Assembly: GCF_017814975.1 (NCBI RefSeq)
Contig: NZ_JAGIQA010000005.1
Location: 248,001 to 312,000 of the forward strand
Length of the DNA stretch: 64,000 nucleotides
DNA from: Cupriavidus consociatus
GTDB lineage: Bacteria > Pseudomonadota > Gammaproteobacteria > Burkholderiales > Burkholderiaceae
Direction: 5' to 3'
The position numbers were made by a program, and so were the translations under genes. The notes under the pieces were generated by a model, which was given only the letters and a program-made list of their open reading frames with translations, ran no database searches and was not told the DNA's origin. Within the stretch, counting starts at the first letter, position 1. Every line of letters starts with the position of its first letter. This document shows, piece after piece, positions 27,709 to 38,097 of this stretch.

Positions 27709-30273
27709 TCAGGGCGTGCACGGTGCATCCCTGACCACCGCCGCCGCCGCTTGGTGGCCAGGCTTGCCTAGATCGTAGTGCAGCGTGCAGGCATCGCCGC
27801 TGGCCTGGCTCCACCGCGCCGTCAGCGTGCCGGCGTCCGCTGCCAGCCCGCGCACCAGCACGCGGCCCGCCTGCGCCACGGTCCCGACCGGCTTGCCATC
27901 GGCACTGAACACTTCGGCGCCGAATGGTACCGGCGCGCCATCAGGCAGGCGCGTGCGCAGGATCGCCGCACGGCCCGGATTCTCGGTTTCGAAGCGCACC
28001 CGCACCACCGCGCCCGCGGTGGGCGCGATCCGCTGCTGCGTTGACTTGAGCGCGACTTCCAGAGGCAGGCCCTGCGGATCGATCTCGATTTCGTTCCGCG
28101 CGAACGGCACCAGGTTAGAGACCACGGCATGGCCCCACGGGTCGACGCGCAGGCCCGCGCCATTGGCCAGGCGCGCGCCGGCAGCGTCCCTGGCCTCGAC
28201 CACCGCGACCGTATCGCCGAGGGAAGGCGAGAACGCCACGCCATCCGCATAAGCCACGATGCCGCCTGAAATGCCCGCGCCGGCCTGCGTATAAGCGGTA
28301 CTCCTGGATGCGCTGGCAGTCATCGTCGCGAACGGCGAGATATAGGCGGCGCTGCCACCGATACTGTTGGCGCTGCTGCCGGACCCACCGCCGCTATGAC
28401 CCGCATTGAGGGCATAGCTGAAGGCATTGTCGCTCCCGAGCGTGCCGGTCACGGTCTCCTGTGCCGTGAAGGAACCGTCGGAGCCGCGCTCGACGCTGGT
28501 CAGCGAGTAGGGTGACCGTGGCGACTTGCCCAACGGCAGGCCGACGGTCAGCATGACGCGCGTGTCCCACTTGCTGGTGGCAACATTCAATTGCCGCGAC
28601 GCCGACACGCCATAGGCGATGGCGCGGTAGGTATTGTTATAGCCGGCCTGGAACTGGCTGACGGTGCTGCTGCCCTGCCAGTAGCTCTGCACCGACCCGG
28701 TCAGGTAGAAGTTGCCATAGCCGCCCGGCAAGGCCTGGTTGATGCTCAGCTGCAGCTTGCCGCGCGCGGTCGGCAGGCTTGGCAGCCTCCCCGCCTGGTC
28801 AAGCGCAAGCCAGGACATGGCGTCGGCGAGGCCAAGGTAGCCCCGGCTGGAGTAGCGGTATGCCGCGACCGAGAAATTGGTGTTGGTGGGCGCAACCAGC
28901 TTGCTGTAGCTCAGCCGCACGCTCTGGCCGCTGCGGTCCGGTTGACCCTGCAGCCGCGTGCTGGCATGCGTGATGTCCGCGCCAAAGGCACCCAGGTCGG
29001 TATTCAGCGCCGCGCCGGCGGCGATTGCACCATAGCCTTGCGCGGCCACGAAGCCACCGTAGCCGGTGACCGTATTGGTGAAGCCGTGCAGGTAAGTGCC
29101 CTGCAGCAGCAGGGTCGAGCCTTGCAGCACCGTGTTGCGGTACTGGCCCGCGGTGACGCTGTAGCGGCTCTGGCCGGCGCGCAAGGCGTTCACCGCGGCG
29201 GCATAAGGCATCGTCGATACGTGCACGCTGCCGTCCGCCTCGGTAACCACGACTTCGATGTCGCCGCCGTAGCCCGTGGGGTACAGGTCATCGATCTCGA
29301 ATGGCCCGGGTGCCACCGTGGTTTCGTAGAGGATGTTGCCCTGCTGGCGGACCTGCACGCGGGCATTGCTGCGCGCGATGCCGCGTACGATGGGGGCATA
29401 GCCGCGCAGCGATTCAGGATACATCCGCTCGTCGCTGGCCAGGCGCACGCCGCGAAAACCGATGCTGTCGAACAGGGTGCCGTCGGTAAAGGCATCGCCG
29501 ATCACCAACTGGCTTTTCCAGGGCGCGATGGCGCGCTGCAGATTGGTCAGCACGCTCTGGTAGCGCGTTCCCTGCCGGTCATTGCGGTTCAGGCTGCCCT
29601 GGTGGCTGAAGCGCCATGGTCCCACGTTGATGCCTGCGTTCAGGCCCACATAGGCCTGCGTGGTCGACAGGCCGGATGCGTCGGAGTGGTAGAGGTTGGC
29701 GTTGTACTGCAAACGCGCAGCCGGAACTCCGTTGTCCCAGTTCTCCGGACTGACGTAACCACGCGCGCGGCGCACCATCGCAGCCTGCGGCACGCTGACG
29801 TCGAGCCGCTGCTCGCCGTTGTCGAAGTTCGCCGTGGCATCGGCGATCAGCGCTGCCAGCGGCTGGCAGCCGTTGCCGTTCAGCGATGCTGCCGCCGGCA
29901 GCCGGGCCAGGTCGACGCCGATGCGCTCCAGCAGGGCGCGATCGAAGCACGGCGTCGCAGGGGCAGAGGGGTCGCCGGCCTGGCGTAGCTCCACGTCGGC
30001 GCGGCCCAGCCAGATTTCGTTGACGTACAACTCGGCACGGTATTGGCCGGGCAACGCCGGATTGCCCTTGCTGAAGCGGCTGAGGTCCGCAACGCCGCCC
30101 GCCGTACCCTGCAGGAAGGTATCGCTGAACTCCACGTCCTGCGCGGAGCGGACAGGCATCGGGCTGGCCTGGGGTTGTCCGGCCGCGCCTGCGCCGCTGG
30201 CGAACAGGGCCAGCAGCATGGCATGAAGCGGGCGCAGGCGAAACGGGACGTGACGGGGAGGGAGTGTCAGCAT
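27709..30273 (-). CDS. Fimbrial outer-membrane usher protein
   Basis: An 854-residue FimD/PapC-family usher, the outer-membrane pore that receives chaperone-subunit complexes and polymerises the fimbria. It has a signal peptide (LHAMLLALFASGAGA), a periplasmic N-domain (FNKG-like FSKGNPALPGQYRAELYVN), a 24-strand barrel with GFRGVRLASDERMYPESLRGYAPIVRG and the plug region (PFEIDDLYPTGYGGDIEV), and C-terminal domains ending in a Cys pair (DACTLHYDL and DAPCTP). Length is normal. It follows the chaperone gene by 86 bases. Confidence 0.94.
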   Translation of the reverse strand: MLTLPPRHVPFRLRPLHAMLLALFASGAGAAGQPQASPMPVRSAQDVEFSDTFLQGTAGGVADLSRFSKGNPALPGQYRAELYVNEIWLGRADVELRQAGDPSAPATPCFDRALLERIGVDLARLPAAASLNGNGCQPLAALIADATANFDNGEQRLDVSVPQAAMVRRARGYVSPENWDNGVPAARLQYNANLYHSDASGLSTTQAYVGLNAGINVGPWRFSHQGSLNRNDRQGTRYQSVLTNLQRAIAPWKSQLVIGDAFTDGTLFDSIGFRGVRLASDERMYPESLRGYAPIVRGIARSNARVQVRQQGNILYETTVAPGPFEIDDLYPTGYGGDIEVVVTEADGSVHVSTMPYAAAVNALRAGQSRYSVTAGQYRNTVLQGSTLLLQGTYLHGFTNTVTGYGGFVAAQGYGAIAAGAALNTDLGAFGADITHASTRLQGQPDRSGQSVRLSYSKLVAPTNTNFSVAAYRYSSRGYLGLADAMSWLALDQAGRLPSLPTARGKLQLSINQALPGGYGNFYLTGSVQSYWQGSSTVSQFQAGYNNTYRAIAYGVSASRQLNVATSKWDTRVMLTVGLPLGKSPRSPYSLTSVERGSDGSFTAQETVTGTLGSDNAFSYALNAGHSGGGSGSSANSIGGSAAYISPFATMTASASRSTAYTQAGAGISGGIVAYADGVAFSPSLGDTVAVVEARDAAGARLANGAGLRVDPWGHAVVSNLVPFARNEIEIDPQGLPLEVALKSTQQRIAPTAGAVVRVRFETENPGRAAILRTRLPDGAPVPFGAEVFSADGKPVGTVAQAGRVLVRGLAADAGTLTARWSQASGDACTLHYDLGKPGHQAAAAVVRDAPCTP

Positions 30274-30359
30274 GGAACCGGCGTGTCGACGATGGCCGCA
30301 CGCAGGCGCCGGCAGCCGGCGGCTGCCGAAGGGCGTAACGGACCGTGGGTTGATGAGGG

Positions 30360-31121
30360 CTAGCGAGAGCCGGAGGTGCTCAGCGGCGCGCTGAACTTGT
30401 CCCTGCCGCCGAAGTCGTTGATGCAGTGCACGCGCACGGTGGCGCCGGCAGGGTTGCGGACGTCGCTGTCCAGGTGGAAGGTCGCGCTGGCGCCAGGCGC
30501 GATCATGTCGGGGTCTGTCGCCTTGGCAAGGTGCTCGCCGGCGACGACCTCGACGCTGACTGGCGAGACATGGTATGGCGTCGGGTTATGCGCCACCAGC
30601 ACAGGTTTGCCGTCGCGGTTGCCAAGTTCCCAGCGCAACGCGGCCGGCGCCTCGGTGGCGCTGCCCGGCAGTCCTGCGGGGCGGAAAAACAGCTTGAAGC
30701 GCGAACGGAACGCCATTTGCAGCGAGTTGACGCCAGCTTCATTGGCGGACGGCTTGGGCGGGATTTCGAGTACGTTGAGCCAGAACAGCGACTCCTTGTC
30801 TTGCGGCAGCGGCTCGCCGGTATAGAGAATGCGCAGCGTCTGGCCCTTGCCCGGGTCGATGCGCGCAATCGGCGGCGTGATCGTGAAGGGCACGTCGATC
30901 GAGGTAGGCGTCGGGGTCGCCGTGCCTGCATCGACCCACGCCTGCGTGAGCGCGGGCGATTGCCCTTCATTGGTCAGTTTTAGCGTGACTTCCTTGTCCG
31001 CGGCGCGATAGACCACGCGCGTGCCGCCAACGATGACGGACGCGCTGACGGGCAATGCGCACGCTAGCGCCAGCGCGGCCATGGGGGCGGCCAGCAAGTT
31101 TCGCAGGGATGTGGAAAGCAT
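30360..31121 (-). CDS. Periplasmic fimbrial chaperone (PapD family)
   Basis: A two-domain Ig-like chaperone that caps fimbrial subunits by donor-strand complementation. It has a signal peptide (LLAAPMAALALACALPVSASV), the N-domain with GGTRVVYRAADKEVTLKLTNEG (edge-strand Arg) and the diagnostic PPIARIDPGKGQTLRILYTGEPLPQDKESLFWLNVLEIPP region (quoted in consecutive pieces), including the G1 strand and the conserved Lys at FRSRFKLFFRP. 253 aa is normal. It lies between the pilin and usher genes. Confidence 0.93.
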   Translation of the reverse strand: MLSTSLRNLLAAPMAALALACALPVSASVIVGGTRVVYRAADKEVTLKLTNEGQSPALTQAWVDAGTATPTPTSIDVPFTITPPIARIDPGKGQTLRILYTGEPLPQDKESLFWLNVLEIPPKPSANEAGVNSLQMAFRSRFKLFFRPAGLPGSATEAPAALRWELGNRDGKPVLVAHNPTPYHVSPVSVEVVAGEHLAKATDPDMIAPGASATFHLDSDVRNPAGATVRVHCINDFGGRDKFSAPLSTSGSR

Positions 31122-31192
31122 GGTGAGGCGGGAAAACAGGGCTTGAAGAATCAGTCGTCGGCAGGACCGGCAAGCACAGCGGAGGAGAATGG

Positions 31193-31226
31193 GTCGGCAC
31201 GCGCCGCCAACACGGCGCGTGCCGAC
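31193..31226 (-). promoter_or_regulatory. Strong stem-loop between fimbrial subunit and chaperone genes
   Basis: A perfect 14-bp inverted repeat (GTCGGCACGCGCCG at 31193-31206 and its complement at 31213-31226) with a 6-base loop. No T-run follows, so it looks more like an mRNA-stabilising or attenuating hairpin than a full terminator. It lies downstream of the major subunit gene and upstream of the chaperone gene, a position where such hairpins raise subunit mRNA over that of the assembly genes. Confidence 0.7.
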
Positions 31227-31303
31227 GCACCGGACTGCACCACATGTGTGCCACGCCCGGGATCGGATTTACCTTTCGGGGAAATCTCAGGGACGCGCTG
31301 GCG

Positions 31304-31846
31304 TCACGGATAGGCGATGGTGTACATCACACTGGAATTGGCCGCGCCCGAGGTGGCCTGGCCGGTGGCGACATATTCGGCAAAGTAGGACAGGGTGGCC
31401 GCGCCACTTACGAGCGGCACTGACAGCGAGTTCTGGGCGCTGTCCGCAAAGCCAGCCTTGATCGGGGTGAAGTTGGCATTGAGCAGCCCGATCTGCACGT
31501 TGGTCGCCGTGCCGGCGCCGCTGTTGACCACCAGGTTGCCGGTGCTGGCGTCGGTGGTCGGTCCCGGTTCGAAGTAGGTATGGACCGCGCCGGTATCCAT
31601 ATCGCAGTTCAGCGCAATCGTGAACGGGGTGCGGCCGGCGCGCGCACCCGCCGTGTCCAGCGTCTTTGCCGACACCGTCGGCAGGGTAACGGTGAACGAC
31701 TTCAAGCCGGTGCCATTGCCGTTGATCACGCACGAGTTGGGGGTAATGTTGCCGTTGAAGGTGATGGTGCCGTCGACGGCATGCGCGGATTGGGACGCGA
31801 AGACGATGCCGGCGGCAAGTACCACCGGCGCGAATGCGAATTTCAT
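31304..31846 (-). CDS. Type 1-like fimbrial major subunit
   Basis: A 180-residue chaperone-usher pilin. Start at 31846 gives a clean signal peptide (MKFAFAPVVLAAGIVFASQSAHA). The mature protein opens with VDGTITFNGNITPNSCVIN, whose Cys pairs with the Cys in FTIALNCDMDTG, and ends with the beta-strand signature YFAEYVATGQATSGAANSSVMYTIAYP (consecutive pieces), including the penultimate Tyr typical of donor-strand pilins. It is the only subunit gene here. Confidence 0.93.
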   Translation of the reverse strand: MKFAFAPVVLAAGIVFASQSAHAVDGTITFNGNITPNSCVINGNGTGLKSFTVTLPTVSAKTLDTAGARAGRTPFTIALNCDMDTGAVHTYFEPGPTTDASTGNLVVNSGAGTATNVQIGLLNANFTPIKAGFADSAQNSLSVPLVSGAATLSYFAEYVATGQATSGAANSSVMYTIAYP

Positions 31847-32352
31847 GTTGGGTCTCTTGGTTGTGGAAGGCGTGCCGCCGCACGATTGCCGTGGCACGCG
31901 GGCGTTCCAAGGCAGTGGCTGCATCCGGACATCGGAATTGCCTTGTGAACCGCGCCCAGTGTAGGAATATGGCGATACGCCCACCGTGTGAAACTTCCGA
32001 GCAAGCTGAGTGAATCGGCCGAATTTGCCTTCTCAACGTACTGGACCGGTGACTTGCGACGTTCGATGTGGTCTGAAGCCGATTTGCCTCGCATTGGCTT
32101 GCCGGGGGACTGGCCAGATTCCGATTCAACCCAGTCGCCGAGCGGCCGCCGTGCGCTCCTGACGCCGCTTCCCCAACACGGGTAGACTGTGGGCGTGTGC
32201 CACGAAACGAGCCCGTCCCCACGATGCCTTCGTTCCCGACAGCCGCCATGCGCCTGACCGGCGCCAGTCTTGCTGCAGCCAAGGCTGCTCTTCCTTCGTT
32301 TTGCCTGGCCGTGCGTCAGGCCAGCGGCCACCGTCCGAGCCGCCATCCCGAC
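31847..32352. other. Divergent intergenic region between fimbrial operon and transpeptidase gene
   Basis: About 500 bases upstream of both the fimbrial subunit (minus) and the L,D-transpeptidase (plus). It is AT-richer than its surroundings at 31960-32060. A possible minus-strand -10 (TACACT, 31963-31958) lacks a good -35. In-frame open sequence before 32353 exists but reads as non-conserved. No repeat or RNA gene was recognised. Confidence 0.45.
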
Positions 32353-34011
32353 ATGAAGCATGCGTTCGCCGCGTTGCTGCTGGCAGGCGCCTTCGGAACC
32401 CCGGTCCTGGCCCAGCCACCTCAGACGACCCAGACCCCACAAGCGCCACAGGCGTCCCAATCGTCCCAAGCGCCCCAAGCGTCGTTGCCACAAGCCACTC
32501 CGGCACCTCAGGGACCACTATGGTTCGCCCAGGGCAGGCCCATACCGGAGGCCAGGCGGGCGGTCGACGCGCTGTCCAACGCGGCCGCTGATGGGCTTGA
32601 TCCCAGCGACTACGATGCCGAGGCGCTGCGGCAGGCAGTGCACCAGGCGGCCAGCGGGCCGGTGCTCGCGGCGGATGCCGCCGCGCGTCTTGACGCCGCG
32701 CTGACTGCTGCGATGGAGCGCATGCTGTCCGACCTGCACGGCGGCCGTATCAATCCCCGCGCGGTCCATGCCAATTTCGCGCCTCAGGAAGAACGCCCGT
32801 ATGACGCCGCGACGGTGCTGCGCGAAGCGGTTGCGCAACACCGCGTGCCGGACGCCGTGCGCCAGGCCGCGCCCACTTTTCCCCTGTATGGCACGCTGCG
32901 CGAAGCATTGGCGCGCTACCGCGAGATCGCCGCGCAGCCGGTCTGGGCGCAGCCGTTACCCGCGCTGCCCGCGGGCAAGCTGGCACCCGGGCAGCCGTGG
33001 GCGGGCACTGCCGCGCTGACGGCCCGCCTGGTGGCACTGGGGGACCTGCCGGCCGGCTCCAAGCCGCCGGCGCGCTATGAAGGCGCACTCGTCAATGGCG
33101 TCAAGGCGTTCCAGTCGCGGCACGGGCTCCAGGCCGACGGCGTGATCGGCGCCGGAACGCTGGGGCAACTCAATCTGCCCATGGCCAGCCGGGTGCGGCA
33201 GATCGAACTGACCATGGAGCGGATGCGCTGGACCCCGCTGGATGGTCCGCGCATGATCGTGGTCAATGTGCCCGAGTTCATGCTGCGCGCCTACGAGATC
33301 CGCGATGGCAAGCTCGACATCAAGCTGGAGATGAAAGTGATCGTCGGCAAGGCGCTGGACACGCGCACGCCGTTGTTCGAGGAAGGCATGCGCTACATCG
33401 AGTTCAGCCCGTACTGGAACGTGCCGCCTTCGATTGCCAAACGCGAGACGGTGCCCCGGCTGCGGCGCGATCCGGCATATTTCAACCAGCAGGGCTTTGA
33501 GTTCGTCACCGGCGACGGCAAGGCCGTGACCACGTTGTCCGAGGACAACCTCGAGGCCGTGCTCAATGGCCGCATGCGCATCCGGCAGCGCCCCGGCCCC
33601 GTGAATGCGCTGGGCGACATCAAATTCGTGTTTCCCAACAACGAAAACATCTACCTGCACCACACCCCGACGCCGCAGCTGTTCAAGCGCGACCGGCGCG
33701 ACTTCAGCCATGGATGCATCCGCGTGGAATCCCCAGTGGCACTGGCGCAGTTCGTGCTGCAGGATATGCCAGACTGGAACGAGGCGCGCATCCGCGAGGC
33801 GATGACCCGCGGGAAGTCGAGCACGGTGAGGCTGCAGCAGCCTCTGCCGGTGGTGCTGGCCTATGGCACGGTCATCGCCCGGGCCGATGGTCGTGTATCC
33901 TTCCTGCCTGACATCTACGGTCACGACAAACTGCTGGACAAGGCGCTGCGGCAACGCACCGGGCGCCCCTCGCCGCCAGCCATCGCGCGCGCCGCTGCTG
34001 CCAGGCAGTAA
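32353..34011 (+). CDS. L,D-transpeptidase of the LdtD/YcbB type
   Basis: A periplasmic enzyme that makes 3-3 crosslinks in peptidoglycan. Start at 32353 gives a signal peptide (MKHAFAALLLAGAFGTPVLA) and 552 residues. A Pro/Gln/Ala/Ser-rich linker (PQAPQASQSSQAPQ) follows. The scaffold region, a peptidoglycan-binding domain (VNGVKAFQSRHGLQADGVIG) and the YkuD catalytic domain with HHTPTPQLFKRDRRDFSHGC then IRVESP come in order; the Cys of SHGC is the nucleophile. Earlier in-frame starts (for example 32248) would spoil the signal peptide. The next gene is a MepK-like peptidase. Confidence 0.92.
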   Translation: MKHAFAALLLAGAFGTPVLAQPPQTTQTPQAPQASQSSQAPQASLPQATPAPQGPLWFAQGRPIPEARRAVDALSNAAADGLDPSDYDAEALRQAVHQAASGPVLAADAAARLDAALTAAMERMLSDLHGGRINPRAVHANFAPQEERPYDAATVLREAVAQHRVPDAVRQAAPTFPLYGTLREALARYREIAAQPVWAQPLPALPAGKLAPGQPWAGTAALTARLVALGDLPAGSKPPARYEGALVNGVKAFQSRHGLQADGVIGAGTLGQLNLPMASRVRQIELTMERMRWTPLDGPRMIVVNVPEFMLRAYEIRDGKLDIKLEMKVIVGKALDTRTPLFEEGMRYIEFSPYWNVPPSIAKRETVPRLRRDPAYFNQQGFEFVTGDGKAVTTLSEDNLEAVLNGRMRIRQRPGPVNALGDIKFVFPNNENIYLHHTPTPQLFKRDRRDFSHGCIRVESPVALAQFVLQDMPDWNEARIREAMTRGKSSTVRLQQPLPVVLAYGTVIARADGRVSFLPDIYGHDKLLDKALRQRTGRPSPPAIARAAAARQ

Positions 34012-34041
34012 GGCGCGCCCAGCACACGCAGAGGAAGTACC

Positions 34042-34602
34042 ATGAATGATGCGACGCGCAAGGCACGCCGCCGCTTTCTACATACCACCGGAGGCCTGGC
34101 TCTGGCCGCCGGTCTGATGCCCCTGGCGTCGCGCCAGGCGCTTGCCAGCCTGCCCGATGCACGCTCGCTGGCCTTTGACCATACCCATACCGGCGAGCGC
34201 ATCAAGCTCGTCTATGCCGTCGGCGACAACTTTGTTCCCGAGGCACTCACATCGCTCAACGGTTTCCTGCGCGACCACTATTCCGGCCAGGTAGGTGTGA
34301 TCGATCCGCAACTGTTCGACCTGCTCTTCCAGTTGCGCCGTGAACTTGGCACCAACGAGCCGTTCCAGGTCATCTCGGGCTATCGCAGCCCGGCCACCAA
34401 TTCGCGCCTGCGAAGCTCGCGTGGCGGCGGAGTCGCCAGGCACAGCCTGCACATGGATGGCAAGGCCATCGACATTCGCGTGGCCGGCGTGCCGCTGGGC
34501 GACCTGCGCGATGCCGCGAAGACGTTGAAGGGCGGCGGTGTCGGTTTTTACCAGGGCGAGCAATTCGTACACCTGGATACGGGCCGGGTACGCTACTGGT
34601 AA
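34042..34602 (+). CDS. MepK/YcbK-like peptidoglycan endopeptidase (DUF882, Tat-exported)
   Basis: A zinc peptidase of the M15-like DUF882 group; E. coli MepK cleaves 3-3 crosslinks. The N-terminus is a twin-arginine signal (RRRFLHTTGGLALAAGL). Zinc ligands appear in VARHSLHMDGKAIDIRV (His and Asp) and EQFVHLDTGRVRYW (His). 186 residues is normal. It follows the L,D-transpeptidase by 30 bases on the same strand, so enzymes that make and cut 3-3 crosslinks are encoded together, as with ycbB-ycbK in E. coli. Confidence 0.92.
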   Translation: MNDATRKARRRFLHTTGGLALAAGLMPLASRQALASLPDARSLAFDHTHTGERIKLVYAVGDNFVPEALTSLNGFLRDHYSGQVGVIDPQLFDLLFQLRRELGTNEPFQVISGYRSPATNSRLRSSRGGGVARHSLHMDGKAIDIRVAGVPLGDLRDAAKTLKGGGVGFYQGEQFVHLDTGRVRYW

Positions 34603-34635
34603 TAGCACCGGCAGTCCGGGCCGCACCTGGACTGC

Positions 34636-35655
34636 CTAGCCCTCGCGGGGCGGAGGCGCGGTCGTGCCTCGCTGTACCAGCGAAACGGGCAGCACCGTCC
34701 GGCCCGGCTCGATCCCGTCCTGCAGCCACACCATCAATGCCTTCGCGGCCTTCTCGCCCAGCGACTTGCTTTGCAAGGCGATCGTCGTCAGCGGCGGGGA
34801 AATCTCCGCGGTGATCGGCAGGTCGTCACAGCCCACGATCGAAAGCTGGCCTGGCACGTCGATGCCCATCGCGGCCGCCTCGAACAGGCAGCCCAGCGCC
34901 AGCACATCATTTCCGCAGAACACCGCCGTAGGACGGCCGGCAGCGTCGCCTAGTATTTGCCGCAGCCCTGCGCGCCCTCCGGCAAAGCTGTAAGGCTGCT
35001 CGCATAACGAGGCGGGCGCCGGCTCCGCGCGCAAGGCGCGCAGCGTGCCGAGAAAGCCTTCCGTGCGCAGCCTTGCGCGGTCGTTGTGTTTGGCAATGCC
35101 GGAAATCATGCCGAAGCGGCGATGGCCCAGGTCGAACAGGTGCCGCGCTGCCAACGCGCCGATTTCGAAATTGTCGAAACCGATGCACGGATATTGGCTG
35201 GAAAGCGACCAGGTCAGGATCGCGCGCGTGCCGGACTGGTTGAGTATCGACAGCGTTTCAGGCGCATGATCCGCGCCGACCAGCACCATGGCATCGACAG
35301 CGCGCTCCGCCAGTGCGCGCACGACACCGATCTCGGCATCGAGGTTGTAGTCGTGGGAACCGAGCAGCAGCTGGTAGCCGTTCGCCGCCAGCACGCTCTG
35401 CATGCCCTGTATCGAATGCGAGAAGATCGCGTTGTCCAGTGTCGGCACGACCGCCGCGACGGTGCGCGAGCGGCCTGAGGCCAGCGTCCTCGCCGAGGCG
35501 TCCGGGACGTAGCCGAGCGCGTCGATGGCCTGGCGCACGCGCGCCAGGGTGTTCTCGCGCACCAGTTCGGGCGACGACAGCGCGCGCGACACCGTTGCCA
35601 TCGACACCCCCGCAAGTCTTGCCACATCTTCGAGCCTGCTGCGCCGCACGGTCAT
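34636..35655 (-). CDS. hpsR: LacI-family regulator of the sulfonate cluster (HpsR-like)
   Basis: A LacI/GalR repressor: helix-turn-helix RLEDVARLAGVSMATVSRAL followed by the hinge SARTLASGRSRTVAAVV and a periplasmic-binding-type ligand domain (AVFCGNDVLALGCLFEAAAMG). ATG at 35655 gives 339 residues; a TTG 9 bases earlier is an alternative. It is divergent from the HpsN-like gene, and three LacI-type operator sequences lie between them. A LacI-type HpsR is part of the seven-gene DHPS locus described in C. pinatubonensis JMP134. The inducer is presumably DHPS or a derivative; that is inferred. Confidence 0.85.
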   Translation of the reverse strand: MTVRRSRLEDVARLAGVSMATVSRALSSPELVRENTLARVRQAIDALGYVPDASARTLASGRSRTVAAVVPTLDNAIFSHSIQGMQSVLAANGYQLLLGSHDYNLDAEIGVVRALAERAVDAMVLVGADHAPETLSILNQSGTRAILTWSLSSQYPCIGFDNFEIGALAARHLFDLGHRRFGMISGIAKHNDRARLRTEGFLGTLRALRAEPAPASLCEQPYSFAGGRAGLRQILGDAAGRPTAVFCGNDVLALGCLFEAAAMGIDVPGQLSIVGCDDLPITAEISPPLTTIALQSKSLGEKAAKALMVWLQDGIEPGRTVLPVSLVQRGTTAPPPREG

Positions 35656-35750
35656 CGCTCCCAACGTTGTTGCCCAATTGTCCCCGATCTTTGTAAGTGA
35701 CGGTCACATGGGGGAGAGCGACCTGTCGTTGTTTCCGGGAAAACCCTTTC

Positions 35751-35778
35751 TTGCGAATCCCGGGTAGCCGCCTATCCT
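35751..35778 (+). promoter_or_regulatory. Probable sigma-70 promoter for hpsN
   Basis: TTGCGA (35751-35756), a 16-base spacer and TATCCT (35773-35778). The first base of the transcript would fall near 35785, inside the palindromic operator, which is the expected geometry for a LacI-type repressor. Inferred from sequence only. Confidence 0.5.
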
Positions 35779-35780
35779 GA

Positions 35781-35800
35781 AAATGAAAGCGCTTTCATTT
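35781..35800 (+). promoter_or_regulatory. LacI-type operator O1 (20-bp perfect palindrome)
   Basis: AAATGAAAGCGCTTTCATTT is a perfect palindrome whose core TGAAAGCGCTTTCA is the classic LacI/GalR operator form with a central CG. It sits between the divergent hpsR and hpsN genes, just after the predicted hpsN -10. Two weaker relatives lie downstream: TGAAATCGCGTCCA (35814-35827) and TGGTATCGCTTTCA (35862-35875). Confidence 0.85.
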
Positions 35801-35816
35801 GGTTTCGTGCCAATGA

Positions 35817-38002
<2,186 letters not shown>

Positions 38003-38097
38003 GTGCGGGGCAGTGCGATGCACACGTGCCATGCCGCACAGCAAAAAAACCGGGCGCCGGCCGCGCCCGCACACGACATAGCCAACAGGAGACAGCC

